Source: an uncultured Lachnospiraceae bacterium (GTDB lineage: Bacteria; Bacillota; Clostridia; Lachnospirales; Lachnospiraceae). Taken from it: DNA of 48,863 bases. Shown piece by piece: positions 7,331 to 15,797 of the stretch (within the stretch, counting starts at the first letter, position 1; every line of letters starts with the position of its first letter). The position numbers were made by a program, and so were the translations under genes. A model generated the notes under the pieces. It was not told the origin of the DNA and made no database searches. It worked only from the letters and a program-made list of their open reading frames with translations. The stretch is taken from assembly GCA_910587295.1 (NCBI GenBank), contig CAJULP010000084.1, positions 1 through 48,863 on the forward strand, written 5' to 3'.

Positions 7331-8722
7331 TTAAAAATATCCGTATTTTCTAAACAGCCGCATAGGCCCCATACCGCCGCCGCGGGCGGTGAGCAATGCT
7401 TCATATCTCTCAATACACCAATCCATACAAAAACCTATATTTCCTTTACGGTACCGGATATCCATCTCCATGATATCCATAGCCCGAAGGTTTAACCGAT
7501 AATCATCCATCAGAACCAGCATTCCTGCCAAATACTGACTATAGGTAAGCCCGCTGTCACCGCTGCCGTCATAAAGACTGCCTGAAAGCACTTTTTCCAC
7601 GGACATTTGATGTTGTTTTTTTCTGAGGGGAACGCTTCCTCCCCCATATAAAGTTTTTAGATCACTGACACTTTCCAAAAACGCACAGGCATAAAGAATG
7701 CTTTCCGCCACCGGATCGGCAAATTCAGCTTTCAAGATCACTGCCTGCAGCTTACCTGCCGCATCTAACGCCTGTTCCCACAAGGTGCCATCCGCCAGCG
7801 CCAATTCTGCATTATCCGCAAAGCGCCAACGGAAGATACGTTCCGCTGTTTCTTTCATATTTTCCAGATCCGACCCTTTCCCTGCCGCCAAATACTCTAT
7901 CTGACAGCAAAGCAGCGACCCTTCTCTGTAATCTTTAAAGCACCCCATTTGATCAAACAAATATGCAAGAAAAACTTCTTCGTCCTGTTCATAGGCCCGG
8001 TCTTTTGACGCCGTATTGACTGCCCCTCTGTGGGAAATGAAACTTCCAAGTTCTACTCCCACCGGATTCAAAGCTTCCAGACCTGCCCCTGCCAGATAAA
8101 GGGTATCGCTTCCCGTAAGCCCATATACCCAGTCTGCCGGGTTGGAAAGCGGTACTTCCTCCCACTTTCCTTGTTCATTTTGAATAAGTGGGAGTTCCAT
8201 TCCTGATAGCTGGTCCATAATCCTGCTCCAAACTGCCAACGGATTACTGCCATCTAGCAGCGCAAAGTCATTTTTATTCTCTGCGGCGCCACTTTCTTTC
8301 CGGACTATCCCCACATCTTTTGCATAGCCAACCGCCTGGCTCCTCATAGACGCACCCGCCTGCGCCGCGGCGGTCTCAATATAAGTGATCTCCACTTCCT
8401 CCGGCGAAACCCTGCCCCACGGTCCATGCTCTCCGCTTAAAATATCTGATGTGTTTCTTTCCACATAAAACCGAAGCCTGTCCTCCACATTTTCTACTGC
8501 AGGAGCATCACCTAAATAAGATGCATCTACGTAAAGAAGTCCGTATCTTTCAAATAACTCCATGTGATATTCTGACAAGACCGCATTCATCCCAATATCT
8601 GCCGCACATTCAAAACGTACTTTTTCCCCGTTTCTCACCGCATTAAAAGTAAGAAACAAGATAAAACCGGTGAATATGGACAAGGATAACGCCAGAAATA
8701 CCGTTAAATACCCTTTCATCAT
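7331..8722 (-). CDS. DUF5702 family Tad-locus protein
   Basis: This 463-aa protein has one N-terminal membrane helix (about 5-27, GYLTVFLALSLSIFTGFILF), then a mostly soluble extracytoplasmic region. It matches the DUF5702 proteins found next to clostridial Flp pilin genes, where they take the place of TadG-like proteins. Its start overlaps the Flp pilin stop as ATGATG, so translation is coupled. No catalytic motif is visible. A role as an envelope-anchored structural component of the pilus machine is inferred from position. Confidence 0.7.
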   Translation of the reverse strand: MMKGYLTVFLALSLSIFTGFILFLTFNAVRNGEKVRFECAADIGMNAVLSEYHMELFERYGLLYVDASYLGDAPAVENVEDRLRFYVERNTSDILSGEHGPWGRVSPEEVEITYIETAAAQAGASMRSQAVGYAKDVGIVRKESGAAENKNDFALLDGSNPLAVWSRIMDQLSGMELPLIQNEQGKWEEVPLSNPADWVYGLTGSDTLYLAGAGLEALNPVGVELGSFISHRGAVNTASKDRAYEQDEEVFLAYLFDQMGCFKDYREGSLLCCQIEYLAAGKGSDLENMKETAERIFRWRFADNAELALADGTLWEQALDAAGKLQAVILKAEFADPVAESILYACAFLESVSDLKTLYGGGSVPLRKKQHQMSVEKVLSGSLYDGSGDSGLTYSQYLAGMLVLMDDYRLNLRAMDIMEMDIRYRKGNIGFCMDWCIERYEALLTARGGGMGPMRLFRKYGYF

Positions 8723-8904
8723 GCTAAAATGGCAGAACTGTCCGCTGCAATCTTTTCAAAAATAATCTCTGCAAGATCCTGTATCTGGTTTTTAAAGATC
8801 AACACCAGACCGATCAGCACCACAATGATCAAAATCATCTCCACGGTTCCCATTCCTTTATTATTTAAGCCCTGTCCTAATAAACGTTTTAATTCTTTTC
8901 TCAT
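8719..8904 (-). CDS. flp: Flp-type (type IVb) major pilin
   Basis: The 61-aa prepilin has a short basic leader (about 1-17) ending in NNKGMGTVEM. Cleavage after the glycine would leave the glutamate near position 5 of the mature N-terminus, the type IVb signature, followed by the hydrophobic helix ILIIVVLIGLVLIF that packs the fibre core. Length and composition are typical of Flp1 pilins. It lies between the TadC and DUF5702 genes and is presumably the most abundant product of the operon. Confidence 0.88.
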   Translation of the reverse strand: MRKELKRLLGQGLNNKGMGTVEMILIIVVLIGLVLIFKNQIQDLAEIIFEKIAADSSAILA

Positions 8905-8923
8905 TCACACCCCATCCTTTCTG

Positions 8924-10288
8924 TTACATGCTTCCAAAATCCAGATATGCCGGCAGCAAAATCAACATCATTACGATCATTAACATCAGCATCATGGGAA
9001 TCAATAATTTTGTTCCTGCCTCTTCCCCGGCCTTTTTCGCATAGTTTCTGCGGTCCTCCTGGGCACTGTCCACTTCACCTGCCAGGAGCTGTAAAAGCTG
9101 GTTATTTCCCTGTTTTAAGTGCACTCCAAGCAGAAAACTAAGTCTTCGATATCTCATATCCGCACACCTTCGACCCCAATCCTGATATACCTGTTCTTCT
9201 GCCGCTCCATTCTCCATCTGAAAGCAGGCTGTTTTAAGCTCTTCGTATAAATACTGCTTTCCTTTTGACCGCTTCTGCTTTGCAAGGTCCAAAGCAATTC
9301 TGGCAAAAGCTTTTTTTACCGTAAGCCCCGCCGCCAGATATAGCCGCAGCATACTGACAAACCCTGCATACTCAGCCATAAGCTGCTTATTTCTTTGCTG
9401 CATACTTTTCTTTAAGTCATGATCCATCCCCCTTCCCACCAATATACTGATAAACAAAAATAATATAAAAATGTAAATTCCGGCATTTACTTTTTGCTCT
9501 TTCCAGACCACCTTCTTTCCGTCTATATTCTCAGGAAGTGTCAATTCCTTTTGACGATTCTTTATTTGTTCTTCATTTGACAGGGCACTTTCCAGGGAAC
9601 GAAAAAACCGCTCCTCCTCTTCGAGAACCTCCGGCATCAATAAGATATCCCATTCAAAGGTATCGCCAACCTCCTGTTCCCTGTCCTTTATCGTGACCCT
9701 AAGGGCTACGGTCTCTCCCTTTGCCGCAATTCCTTCCCGGTCTATCTTTCCGGTCACGTCAATTTTATCTTTGTTGCCGCTATCCCAGCTTAAGACAAAC
9801 GGATAACCTTTCACTGCAAAAGGCAGCCTGAGATTTTTCTCTACATGCCGTAAATCCTGATTATCTCCTTTGATCATATCCGGTAAAAGCCGTGAAAGTT
9901 CTTCCATTAATATTTCTTTTTCCCTCACCGTGTACTGTCTCTCACTTACAGGAAATATGATTTTTCTGCTCCATTCCCCTGCCTTTGCCAATAAGGTAAC
10001 CTGATAATCACCTGCACCCCATTCATTTCTGATTAAATGTGCCCCATCTGCCAGTCTTGTCTCCATTCGGCTGCTCAAATGAAAACTTACGGCAGACACC
10101 AACCCAATGACCACTATAATTCCCATGATCGTTCCTTTTTTCTTTTGATACTCTCGATATAATTGTTCCGGATCATTGGGGGAATGAAGCTGCTCCAGCA
10201 TATTTCGTACTGCTACATTTTTTCTGATTACCGGCCCTGGTCCGTCCTTAAATCCTCGCTTATTCCATACATCTTTAAACAATTTCAT
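8924..10288 (-). CDS. TadC-like inner-membrane platform protein (GspF family)
   Basis: This 454-aa protein starts at the ATG at 10288, 8 nt after AAGGAG; the frame extends upstream without a good site. The C-terminal third (about 290-454) has the helical GspF/TadC fold with membrane helices near 280 and 430. The N-terminal half holds one membrane helix (about 60-78) followed by a soluble region of about 200 residues not usual in proteobacterial TadC, probably exported. It would form the inner-membrane platform with TadB, working with the TadA ATPase. Confidence 0.8.
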   Translation of the reverse strand: MKLFKDVWNKRGFKDGPGPVIRKNVAVRNMLEQLHSPNDPEQLYREYQKKKGTIMGIIVVIGLVSAVSFHLSSRMETRLADGAHLIRNEWGAGDYQVTLLAKAGEWSRKIIFPVSERQYTVREKEILMEELSRLLPDMIKGDNQDLRHVEKNLRLPFAVKGYPFVLSWDSGNKDKIDVTGKIDREGIAAKGETVALRVTIKDREQEVGDTFEWDILLMPEVLEEEERFFRSLESALSNEEQIKNRQKELTLPENIDGKKVVWKEQKVNAGIYIFILFLFISILVGRGMDHDLKKSMQQRNKQLMAEYAGFVSMLRLYLAAGLTVKKAFARIALDLAKQKRSKGKQYLYEELKTACFQMENGAAEEQVYQDWGRRCADMRYRRLSFLLGVHLKQGNNQLLQLLAGEVDSAQEDRRNYAKKAGEEAGTKLLIPMMLMLMIVMMLILLPAYLDFGSM

Positions 10289-10299
10289 CCCAAATCTCC

Positions 10300-11043
10300 T
10301 TACAGTTTTACAAAAGCAATCTTCCTTGACAGTATATAGGCTCCCAGGTAAACACCAAGACATAACGTCATGACAGCGGTTCCCGCCAAAGAATGATATA
10401 ACTTATCAAAATACCCCGGCGAAGTAAGATTGACGTAAAGCATGATCAAAAATGGCATAGCATTCATAATTTTTTGCTCTAGTTTTCTGGCGCTCAACAA
10501 TACTTCTATTTCTTTTTCCGTTTCCATTTTCTTTACGATTATTCCCGCTGTCTTTTCCATCACCCCAGCCATATTGCCGCTATATTTCCCGGAGATTTCA
10601 TAAACAGCCGCAAACTCCTGGATTTCGGGGATATCCGTCCAATCGCCCATTTGACGCCACAAGGTGGAAAAATCCACATTATTTTCTCTGCCGGTTTTTA
10701 AGATCCGGAGCATCTTGCAGATGCTGCTGTCCTCACCATACAAAAGCTTCATGTCCGGATAGCTGGAAAGAAATGCATTTTCCGCAGAATATCCCGCCTT
10801 TTGACCTGTGGATACCAGCATCAAAAGCTCTTTAAACTGCTCCTTTGCCATATCCTTCTTTTTTAAGATCAGCTCCTTTATTTCTGCCCTGTAGTACATG
10901 ACGCCAACCAGCCCAAGGGGAAACATAGCCCAAAGTGACCGGTAAAAGAAATAGTTAAGTATGCTTACAGCTGCCACACATTTTAAAAATATGATTGCTT
11001 TTTCTGATCTGCGCACCGCCAAAAGTGTTCTATCCTTCTCCAA
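10300..11043 (-). CDS. TadB-like inner-membrane platform protein (GspF family)
   Basis: The 247-aa protein has paired N-terminal helices (about 17-50), a cytoplasmic helical domain (KEQFKELLMLVSTGQKAGYSAENAF, the GspF signature) and two C-terminal helices. It is shorter than proteobacterial TadB. The apparent start is TTG at 11043, overlapping the TadA stop by 14 bp, with AAGGCGG just upstream. It would couple the ATPase motor to pilin extraction from the membrane. Confidence 0.8.
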   Translation of the reverse strand: MEKDRTLLAVRRSEKAIIFLKCVAAVSILNYFFYRSLWAMFPLGLVGVMYYRAEIKELILKKKDMAKEQFKELLMLVSTGQKAGYSAENAFLSSYPDMKLLYGEDSSICKMLRILKTGRENNVDFSTLWRQMGDWTDIPEIQEFAAVYEISGKYSGNMAGVMEKTAGIIVKKMETEKEIEVLLSARKLEQKIMNAMPFLIMLYVNLTSPGYFDKLYHSLAGTAVMTLCLGVYLGAYILSRKIAFVKL

Positions 11044-12211
11044 TCCGCCTTAATCCCCCCAGTATTTTTCCGTCTTCGCCGATTCCTGTCTGCTCAAAAC
11101 AAAAGACTGTGTGCATCTGAACCTCCCCGTCCACAATCCCATCGGGCTTAGCAATCTCCAAAACCCGCCTGCTGCCGTCCTTTAACCTGCCCAAGTGGAT
11201 CATATAGTGAAATCCTGCGGCAACCTGCTTACGGATGGCAGATATGGGCATTTCCATCCCCATTAAAACCATGGTTTCCAGCCTGCTCACCACATCCCGC
11301 ACACTGTTTGCATGAACGGTGGTCATAGCACTGTGTCCCACATTTACACTTTGCAACATATCAACAGCTTCCTTTCCTCTGACTTCCCCCACTATGATCC
11401 GATCTGGCCTCATCCGAAGAGATGCTTTAATCAGATCCCTGATTGTAATTTCCTTACACCCTTCCACATTGGCATTCCGGGTCTCTAAGCTGACCAGATT
11501 GGCAATCCCTCCTATCTGCAATTCCGCACTGTCTTCAATGGTGATTACTCTTTCCTCTTTGGGGATAAACTGTGACAGAACATTTAAGAAAGTGGTCTTT
11601 CCGGATCCGGTTCCGCCGGATACCAGAATGTTGCACCCCGCCCTCACCTGCTCCTTTAACCAATCCCTGCATTCTTCGGTTAATGACCCGAAGGATAGTA
11701 ATTGTTCCACCGTCACGGGATTTTGCGGAAAACGCCGAATGGTCAGGATAGGCCCATTTAATGCCACCGGGTCTAGCACCACGTTTACCCTTGCCCCATC
11801 CTTTAGCCTGGCATCTACAATAGGGGATGACTCATTGACAACCCGGTTACACTCCGAGGTGATCTGACGAATCACATGCTTTAATTTTTCTGCCGAGTCA
11901 AATTGAATCCCCAGTTTTTCCAGTTTTCCATGCCTCTCCACAAATATCCCGTAGATGCCGTTGACCATGATCTCCGTTATTTCCTGATCCTCTATCAACT
12001 CTTGGAGGATACCCAATTGCCTCACCGCATGAAAAACATCCTTCCGGAGTTTCTCCCTTAGGGCCATGTCCAGATATTGCCGCTTGCTCTCTGCCATAAC
12101 CTGCTCATCGATCAGTTCCATGATCCGTCTCTCTGACAAATGCTTCGATAAGTCTATTCTGCCTATGATCTGATCCTGCAGTTCCTTCATTGATTTTCTG
12201 CACATATCCAT
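11030..12211 (-). CDS. tadA: TadA/CpaF secretion ATPase
   Basis: This hexameric type II/IV secretion ATPase powers Flp pilus assembly. Walker A GGTGSGKT lies about 200 residues in (residues 204-211 if counted from the ATG at 12226). Asp-box and His-box motifs follow (ITIEDSAELQ, SLRMRPDRIIVGEVRG, TTVHANS). The start at 12211 is preferred because GGGAGAAGG lies 4 nt upstream; the ATG at 12226 is an alternative. The protein ends inside the start region of the TadB gene. Length (393 aa) is normal for CpaF without extra N-terminal domains. Confidence 0.92.
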   Translation of the reverse strand: MDMCRKSMKELQDQIIGRIDLSKHLSERRIMELIDEQVMAESKRQYLDMALREKLRKDVFHAVRQLGILQELIEDQEITEIMVNGIYGIFVERHGKLEKLGIQFDSAEKLKHVIRQITSECNRVVNESSPIVDARLKDGARVNVVLDPVALNGPILTIRRFPQNPVTVEQLLSFGSLTEECRDWLKEQVRAGCNILVSGGTGSGKTTFLNVLSQFIPKEERVITIEDSAELQIGGIANLVSLETRNANVEGCKEITIRDLIKASLRMRPDRIIVGEVRGKEAVDMLQSVNVGHSAMTTVHANSVRDVVSRLETMVLMGMEMPISAIRKQVAAGFHYMIHLGRLKDGSRRVLEIAKPDGIVDGEVQMHTVFCFEQTGIGEDGKILGGLRRIGEG

Positions 12212-12235
12212 TTCGCCTTCTCCCATTCACGATTT

Positions 12236-13237
12236 TTATAACAGATCTGGAAATACCTGTTTTTTGATATATGCCGCCAGATCTCCATAAGTCAGTTCTT
12301 CTATCCGGGCAGGAAGCTCTCTAAAGATCGGCAGCTTCCACTTCGTGGTCTTAACATTGATATCTCCATAATTCATATATTCCAATGCTTTTTCGTACTG
12401 TTCGATCTTGGCCATTGCCAGCCCGTCATCCCTGGATATCGTATAAATGCGCGTACAGTTCCTTAAAATATCCCACAGGTCCAGCACATTGTCGGACAGA
12501 TCCAGGATCAGGTATTCATACTCACTGGTCTTTTCCAGTTCTTTAAATAAATCCATCCACTGGCCACCCCGTATGCCTGCCAGGTTCTGATAAATTTCGG
12601 AAGGTGGGATAAAATCAAGTCCGTTGACTGTTTCAACCATGCTTTCCAGCCGGTAGGAAAGTTTTTCCCTCGCACACTCGAAGTAATACATTAAATCCGA
12701 GATATCATTTTCAAACTGCTTGTTTAATAATCTGGAAAAACCGGAATATGTTTCAAAATTCAAATAAAGTGTCTTATATTTCCTGGCCAGCATCTGCCCT
12801 AAAGTAAGGGAAAATGTTGTCTGCAGGCAGCGCCCTATAGGCGTATAAATACCGATGATCTTCATTTTCTGGATCCCGGTCCTTAAGGTAGATGGAACTG
12901 TTTCTGATCTGTCTGTGTAATAAGCCATGATCTCGTGAAGGATATTTTCACTGGATTGGTATTTATTGATATGATGCAGAGCTTTATTCAGATTTTTTCC
13001 GCTTTCGCTTAAGATGATAATATGTGGAATTTGAAGGGTTTCCACCGCTCCCTCATAAGTACTTTCTGAGATGAGGAGACATTCAATATCTTTTATTTTA
13101 CTACAGGAATAAAACTTTCCTTTGTCCGTAAAGACATATACCTCAAAAGGTAAATTCAGTTTTTCCCCTATAAAATCCATTAACCGATATGCATAGCTCT
13201 CCTCGCTGTCATAAATCGCAAGGATCTTTTTATTCAC
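12236..13237 (-). CDS. TadZ/CpaE-like pilus localisation protein
   Basis: This 333-aa protein starts at a GTG (13237) placed 5 nt after GGGGG; the reading frame stays open another 53 codons upstream but without a site. It has an N-terminal receiver-like region (KKILAIYDSEESYAYRL) and a C-terminal ParA/MinD-like part (KIIGIYTPIGRCLQTTFSLTLGQMLA). The canonical KGGxGKT P-loop is replaced by TPIGRCLQT, so ATP hydrolysis is doubtful. TadZ proteins place the secretion machine at a cell site. It is the first gene of the Tad operon. Confidence 0.72.
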   Translation of the reverse strand: MNKKILAIYDSEESYAYRLMDFIGEKLNLPFEVYVFTDKGKFYSCSKIKDIECLLISESTYEGAVETLQIPHIIILSESGKNLNKALHHINKYQSSENILHEIMAYYTDRSETVPSTLRTGIQKMKIIGIYTPIGRCLQTTFSLTLGQMLARKYKTLYLNFETYSGFSRLLNKQFENDISDLMYYFECAREKLSYRLESMVETVNGLDFIPPSEIYQNLAGIRGGQWMDLFKELEKTSEYEYLILDLSDNVLDLWDILRNCTRIYTISRDDGLAMAKIEQYEKALEYMNYGDINVKTTKWKLPIFRELPARIEELTYGDLAAYIKKQVFPDLL

Positions 13238-13385
13238 TAATACCCCCTTTTCTAAAACAATCTGCTTTTGTTCTAAATTACTGGTTCTTTGGAAGGAAAC
13301 CTTCCTGTTGAGCTTTAGAGTCTGGCGCTGTACCGGCGCCCTTTGATCAAATTGAAGAAAAAGAACGTTCTTGTTTGTGAAACCG

Positions 13386-13414
13386 ATTATATACAAAAAA
13401 TATCAGCTTGTCCA
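13386..13414 (-). promoter_or_regulatory. Promoter of the Tad pilus operon
   Basis: Minus strand: -35 TGGACA at 13409-13414, a 17-bp spacer and -10 TATAAT at 13386-13391. It leaves a leader of about 140 nt before the GTG at 13237. The leader contains a GGCGC/GCGCC inverted repeat near 13330-13350 but no riboswitch that I recognise. Confidence 0.7.
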
Positions 13415-13449
13415 GTACTTTTTTAAAATTTTTATAATTTGTTACTTTT

Positions 13450-13722
13450 TCACAAAAGCATATAAAAATTTATTCCATAAAGTACGGCAACCCCCGGAAA
13501 TCCGAGGAATGCGGATGTCAAAAAAGTAATTACATTATACCCAACCTCCATAGCGGGCATCCGGCTTTCCATAAAAAAATTCAAAAAATAAACAATCAGC
13601 ATACCCGATATCCCCCGCAGCACAAAATTGATCAACAGCTCCGCCCGGTTCCGCAAAACGCCGATCAGCAGCACGACTCCTAATATACCAACTATAAAAA
13701 AAATACCCGTATATGTTTCCAT
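13450..13722 (-). CDS. bofA: BofA-like pro-sigma-K processing inhibitor
   Basis: This 90-aa membrane protein starts at the ATG at 13722, 9 nt after GAGGGGG; upstream extension to 13944 lacks support. It has two to three hydrophobic helices and the family's C-terminal signature NVITFLTSAFLGFPGVAVLYG. In Bacillus, BofA holds the SpoIVFB protease inactive until the forespore signal arrives. Its presence supports a spore former. In many Firmicutes it follows yaaL (DUF2508) on the same strand; here the DUF2508 gene is divergent. Confidence 0.8.
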   Translation of the reverse strand: METYTGIFFIVGILGVVLLIGVLRNRAELLINFVLRGISGMLIVYFLNFFMESRMPAMEVGYNVITFLTSAFLGFPGVAVLYGINFYMLL

Positions 13723-13876
13723 GTAGACACCCCCTCTTTTCAATTCAATATATGCCCTATTTTTTTGCCTCATGACGGAATAAATGAAAATTTTTCTGCT
13801 TATACTTTTATCATACAGGTAATTATTGGCACATTTGGAAATATGATATAAAAAAAGCAAAAATGGGGGGGATAAC

Positions 13877-14179
13877 ATGAAAATGTATTTCAGCCAGAGT
13901 TCCCGTGCGAACCGTACACTGTCAGAAAAAGAGATCGAGCGCAATGCACTGCTCTCAGACTTAGAAAAGACAAAAAAAGCGTTGGAAGTAGCCTATGCCG
14001 GATTCGACAATGTAACAGAACCGGATCTGATCGACTGCTATATCTATGAAGTAAACTCTGTTTACAAGCGTTATAAATTCCTAATGGAACAGGCAGCAAG
14101 GATTGCCCTGCTGCCTGAGGAAGATTCACACCCGGTCTCTTTAAGCCCGGAAACCTCTGCTGCTTCCCTGATCGGTTAA
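13877..14179 (+). CDS. DUF2508 (YaaL-like) family protein
   Basis: This 100-aa protein has ATG 5 nt after a G-run. The central part (LLSDLEKTKKALEVAYAGFD, then DCYIYEVNSVYKRYKFLMEQA) is the small helical DUF2508 signature. Its function is unknown; the usual neighbours are recR and bofA. Here it is transcribed away from bofA, with 154 bp between them. Its last 39 bp overlap the 3' end of fliS on the other strand. Confidence 0.75.
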   Translation: MKMYFSQSSRANRTLSEKEIERNALLSDLEKTKKALEVAYAGFDNVTEPDLIDCYIYEVNSVYKRYKFLMEQAARIALLPEEDSHPVSLSPETSAASLIG

Positions 14180-14617
14180 ATTTTCCGTCAGGTTGTTCCT
14201 GCCATAAGTAAGACCTGCATACACCGTCTGCGTATTTGCCATGACCGGAGCAGTGGTATCCTCCCTGCTGACCGTCTCATACGCTTCATGGAGCTTGACC
14301 ATGACTTTCCTCACATGGGAAAGCTCCTCCTTGCTATTATGTATATCCGCCCTGGCTAATTCCCGGTTGGCATATAAATAAAGCTGTAATAACTGCTGTG
14401 CAGGCTCATATTCAAAATGCAGCGATGCCATCAATTCTTTCAGGCATCCCCTTGCCTTCCTAATCCCATCCCGAAAACCGGCCCGCTCGCCCTTATCATG
14501 GGCTTCATCCGCCTCATCCAGATAAGCCAGCAGCATTTCATACAAAATAACCACCAGCTGGGATTTATTTGCCTGCGTAATCTTTAGCGTAAATTGCTGT
14601 TTCATTTCCTTGGTCAT
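14141..14617 (-). CDS. fliS: Flagellin export chaperone FliS
   Basis: The 158-aa helical protein matches FliS. It begins KQQFTLKITQANKSQLVVILYEMLLAYLDEA, the equivalent of the tyrosine-containing flagellin-binding helix, and contains a four-helix bundle to about residue 120. An extra C-terminal tail of about 35 residues follows. FliS binds the flagellin C-terminus in the cytoplasm and keeps it unfolded for export. It lies directly downstream of flagellin, 19 bp away, in the same operon. Confidence 0.85.
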   Translation of the reverse strand: MTKEMKQQFTLKITQANKSQLVVILYEMLLAYLDEADEAHDKGERAGFRDGIRKARGCLKELMASLHFEYEPAQQLLQLYLYANRELARADIHNSKEELSHVRKVMVKLHEAYETVSREDTTAPVMANTQTVYAGLTYGRNNLTENLTDQGSSRGFRA

Positions 14618-14636
14618 TTATTATCGTCCTTTCCGG

Positions 14637-15797
14637 TTACTGCAAAAGCTGTAATACCTGTGAAGGTCTTTCGTTAGCCTGAGCCAGCATGGAAGTACTT
14701 GCCTGTGACAATACCTGCAAGGTCGTATACTCTGTCATTTCCTCCGCCATATCAAGATCCATGATACGGGAATAAGCCGCCGTCATATTTTCAACAGAAA
14801 TATCCAGGCTGTTGATGGTATGTTCCAAACGATTCTGGTATGCTCCAAGACGGCTCCTTGCCGCAGAAACATATTTCACCGCATCCCCCATCTTCCCAAG
14901 AGATTCCCTTGCACTCTCCTGGGTTTTCATATCAAGGTCTGCAATCCCGATAAGATCCAGTGTGATAGCCGGGATACGGATGCCAAGCTGCTGCCCTTCA
15001 TTGGCCCCTATCTGGGTATCCATAGCGCCAAATCCTTCTAATTCCATTTTAACATTTGAATAAGTCGCTGTTGCAACCGGATCAGGAGGGGTTGTCGGTT
15101 TTTGAGGTACTCTCAATTTTAACTCAAAGTCATTATCCCCTTCTATGGTTATTACATTACCGTTTACTTTGGAGATCTTTGCATTGATCGTTTCATTGGG
15201 AGCTTTGATGATCGTAATCTCATCCGGAACAGCACCGTTACTTTCCACTGTATCAATTGTTCCGTCTTCCTTGTACGTGATATTTAAGTCTCCACCAATC
15301 GTATATTCCCCGCTGCCTAAGGCATCGCCATAATATACTACTTTAACGTCCACATTGTCTGTGTACCCTTTCAGGTCAAAAGTGCCGTCAAGCAGGGTCT
15401 GACCGTTAAACTCTGTGGTGGAAACAATCCTGGTGATCTCATCCTGCAGTCCTTCTACTTCCGTCTGGATCATCTGCCTGTCATCATCTGTCATGGTTCC
15501 GGTACTTGATTTAACTGCCAGCTCGTTGATCCTGTGAAGCATATCGTGGATCTCTGACATAGCGCCATCAGCGATCTCAATAACGGAAATACCGTCACCG
15601 GCATTCTGTGTTGCCATGTTAAGTCCTTCAATCTGCGCATTCATACGCTTTGACATTGCAAGTCCGGAAGGGTTATCCTTCGCATTTACGATCTTAAGGC
15701 CTGAGGACAATCTCTGGAGCGATTCCTGCAGCCGGTTATCATTTCTTTGTAATGCGTTATTGGCAATCACTGCCGAAGCGTTAAAATTAATTTTCAT
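14637..15797 (-). CDS. hag: Flagellin
   Basis: The 386-aa filament protein has the conserved N-terminal D0/D1 helices (NNALQRNDNRLQESLQRLSSG, NAKDNPSGLAMSKRM) and C-terminal D0/D1 (SRLGAYQNRLEHTINSLD, ending NERPSQVLQLLQ). The middle (about 140-285) is a variable beta-rich domain exposed on the filament. The ATG lies within the last codons of the upstream DUF6240-type gene (11-bp overlap), with AAAGGG as ribosome binding site, so the two are co-translated. FliS follows. The LQRLSSG region matches the stretch recognised by TLR5 in other flagellins. Confidence 0.95.
   Translation of the reverse strand: MKINFNASAVIANNALQRNDNRLQESLQRLSSGLKIVNAKDNPSGLAMSKRMNAQIEGLNMATQNAGDGISVIEIADGAMSEIHDMLHRINELAVKSSTGTMTDDDRQMIQTEVEGLQDEITRIVSTTEFNGQTLLDGTFDLKGYTDNVDVKVVYYGDALGSGEYTIGGDLNITYKEDGTIDTVESNGAVPDEITIIKAPNETINAKISKVNGNVITIEGDNDFELKLRVPQKPTTPPDPVATATYSNVKMELEGFGAMDTQIGANEGQQLGIRIPAITLDLIGIADLDMKTQESARESLGKMGDAVKYVSAARSRLGAYQNRLEHTINSLDISVENMTAAYSRIMDLDMAEEMTEYTTLQVLSQASTSMLAQANERPSQVLQLLQ

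Noticed and set aside
13238..13385. Leader of the Tad operon as a cyclic-di-GMP riboswitch
   Set aside because: There is a GGCGC/GCGCC repeat, but the conserved core bases of class I or II sensors were not found.
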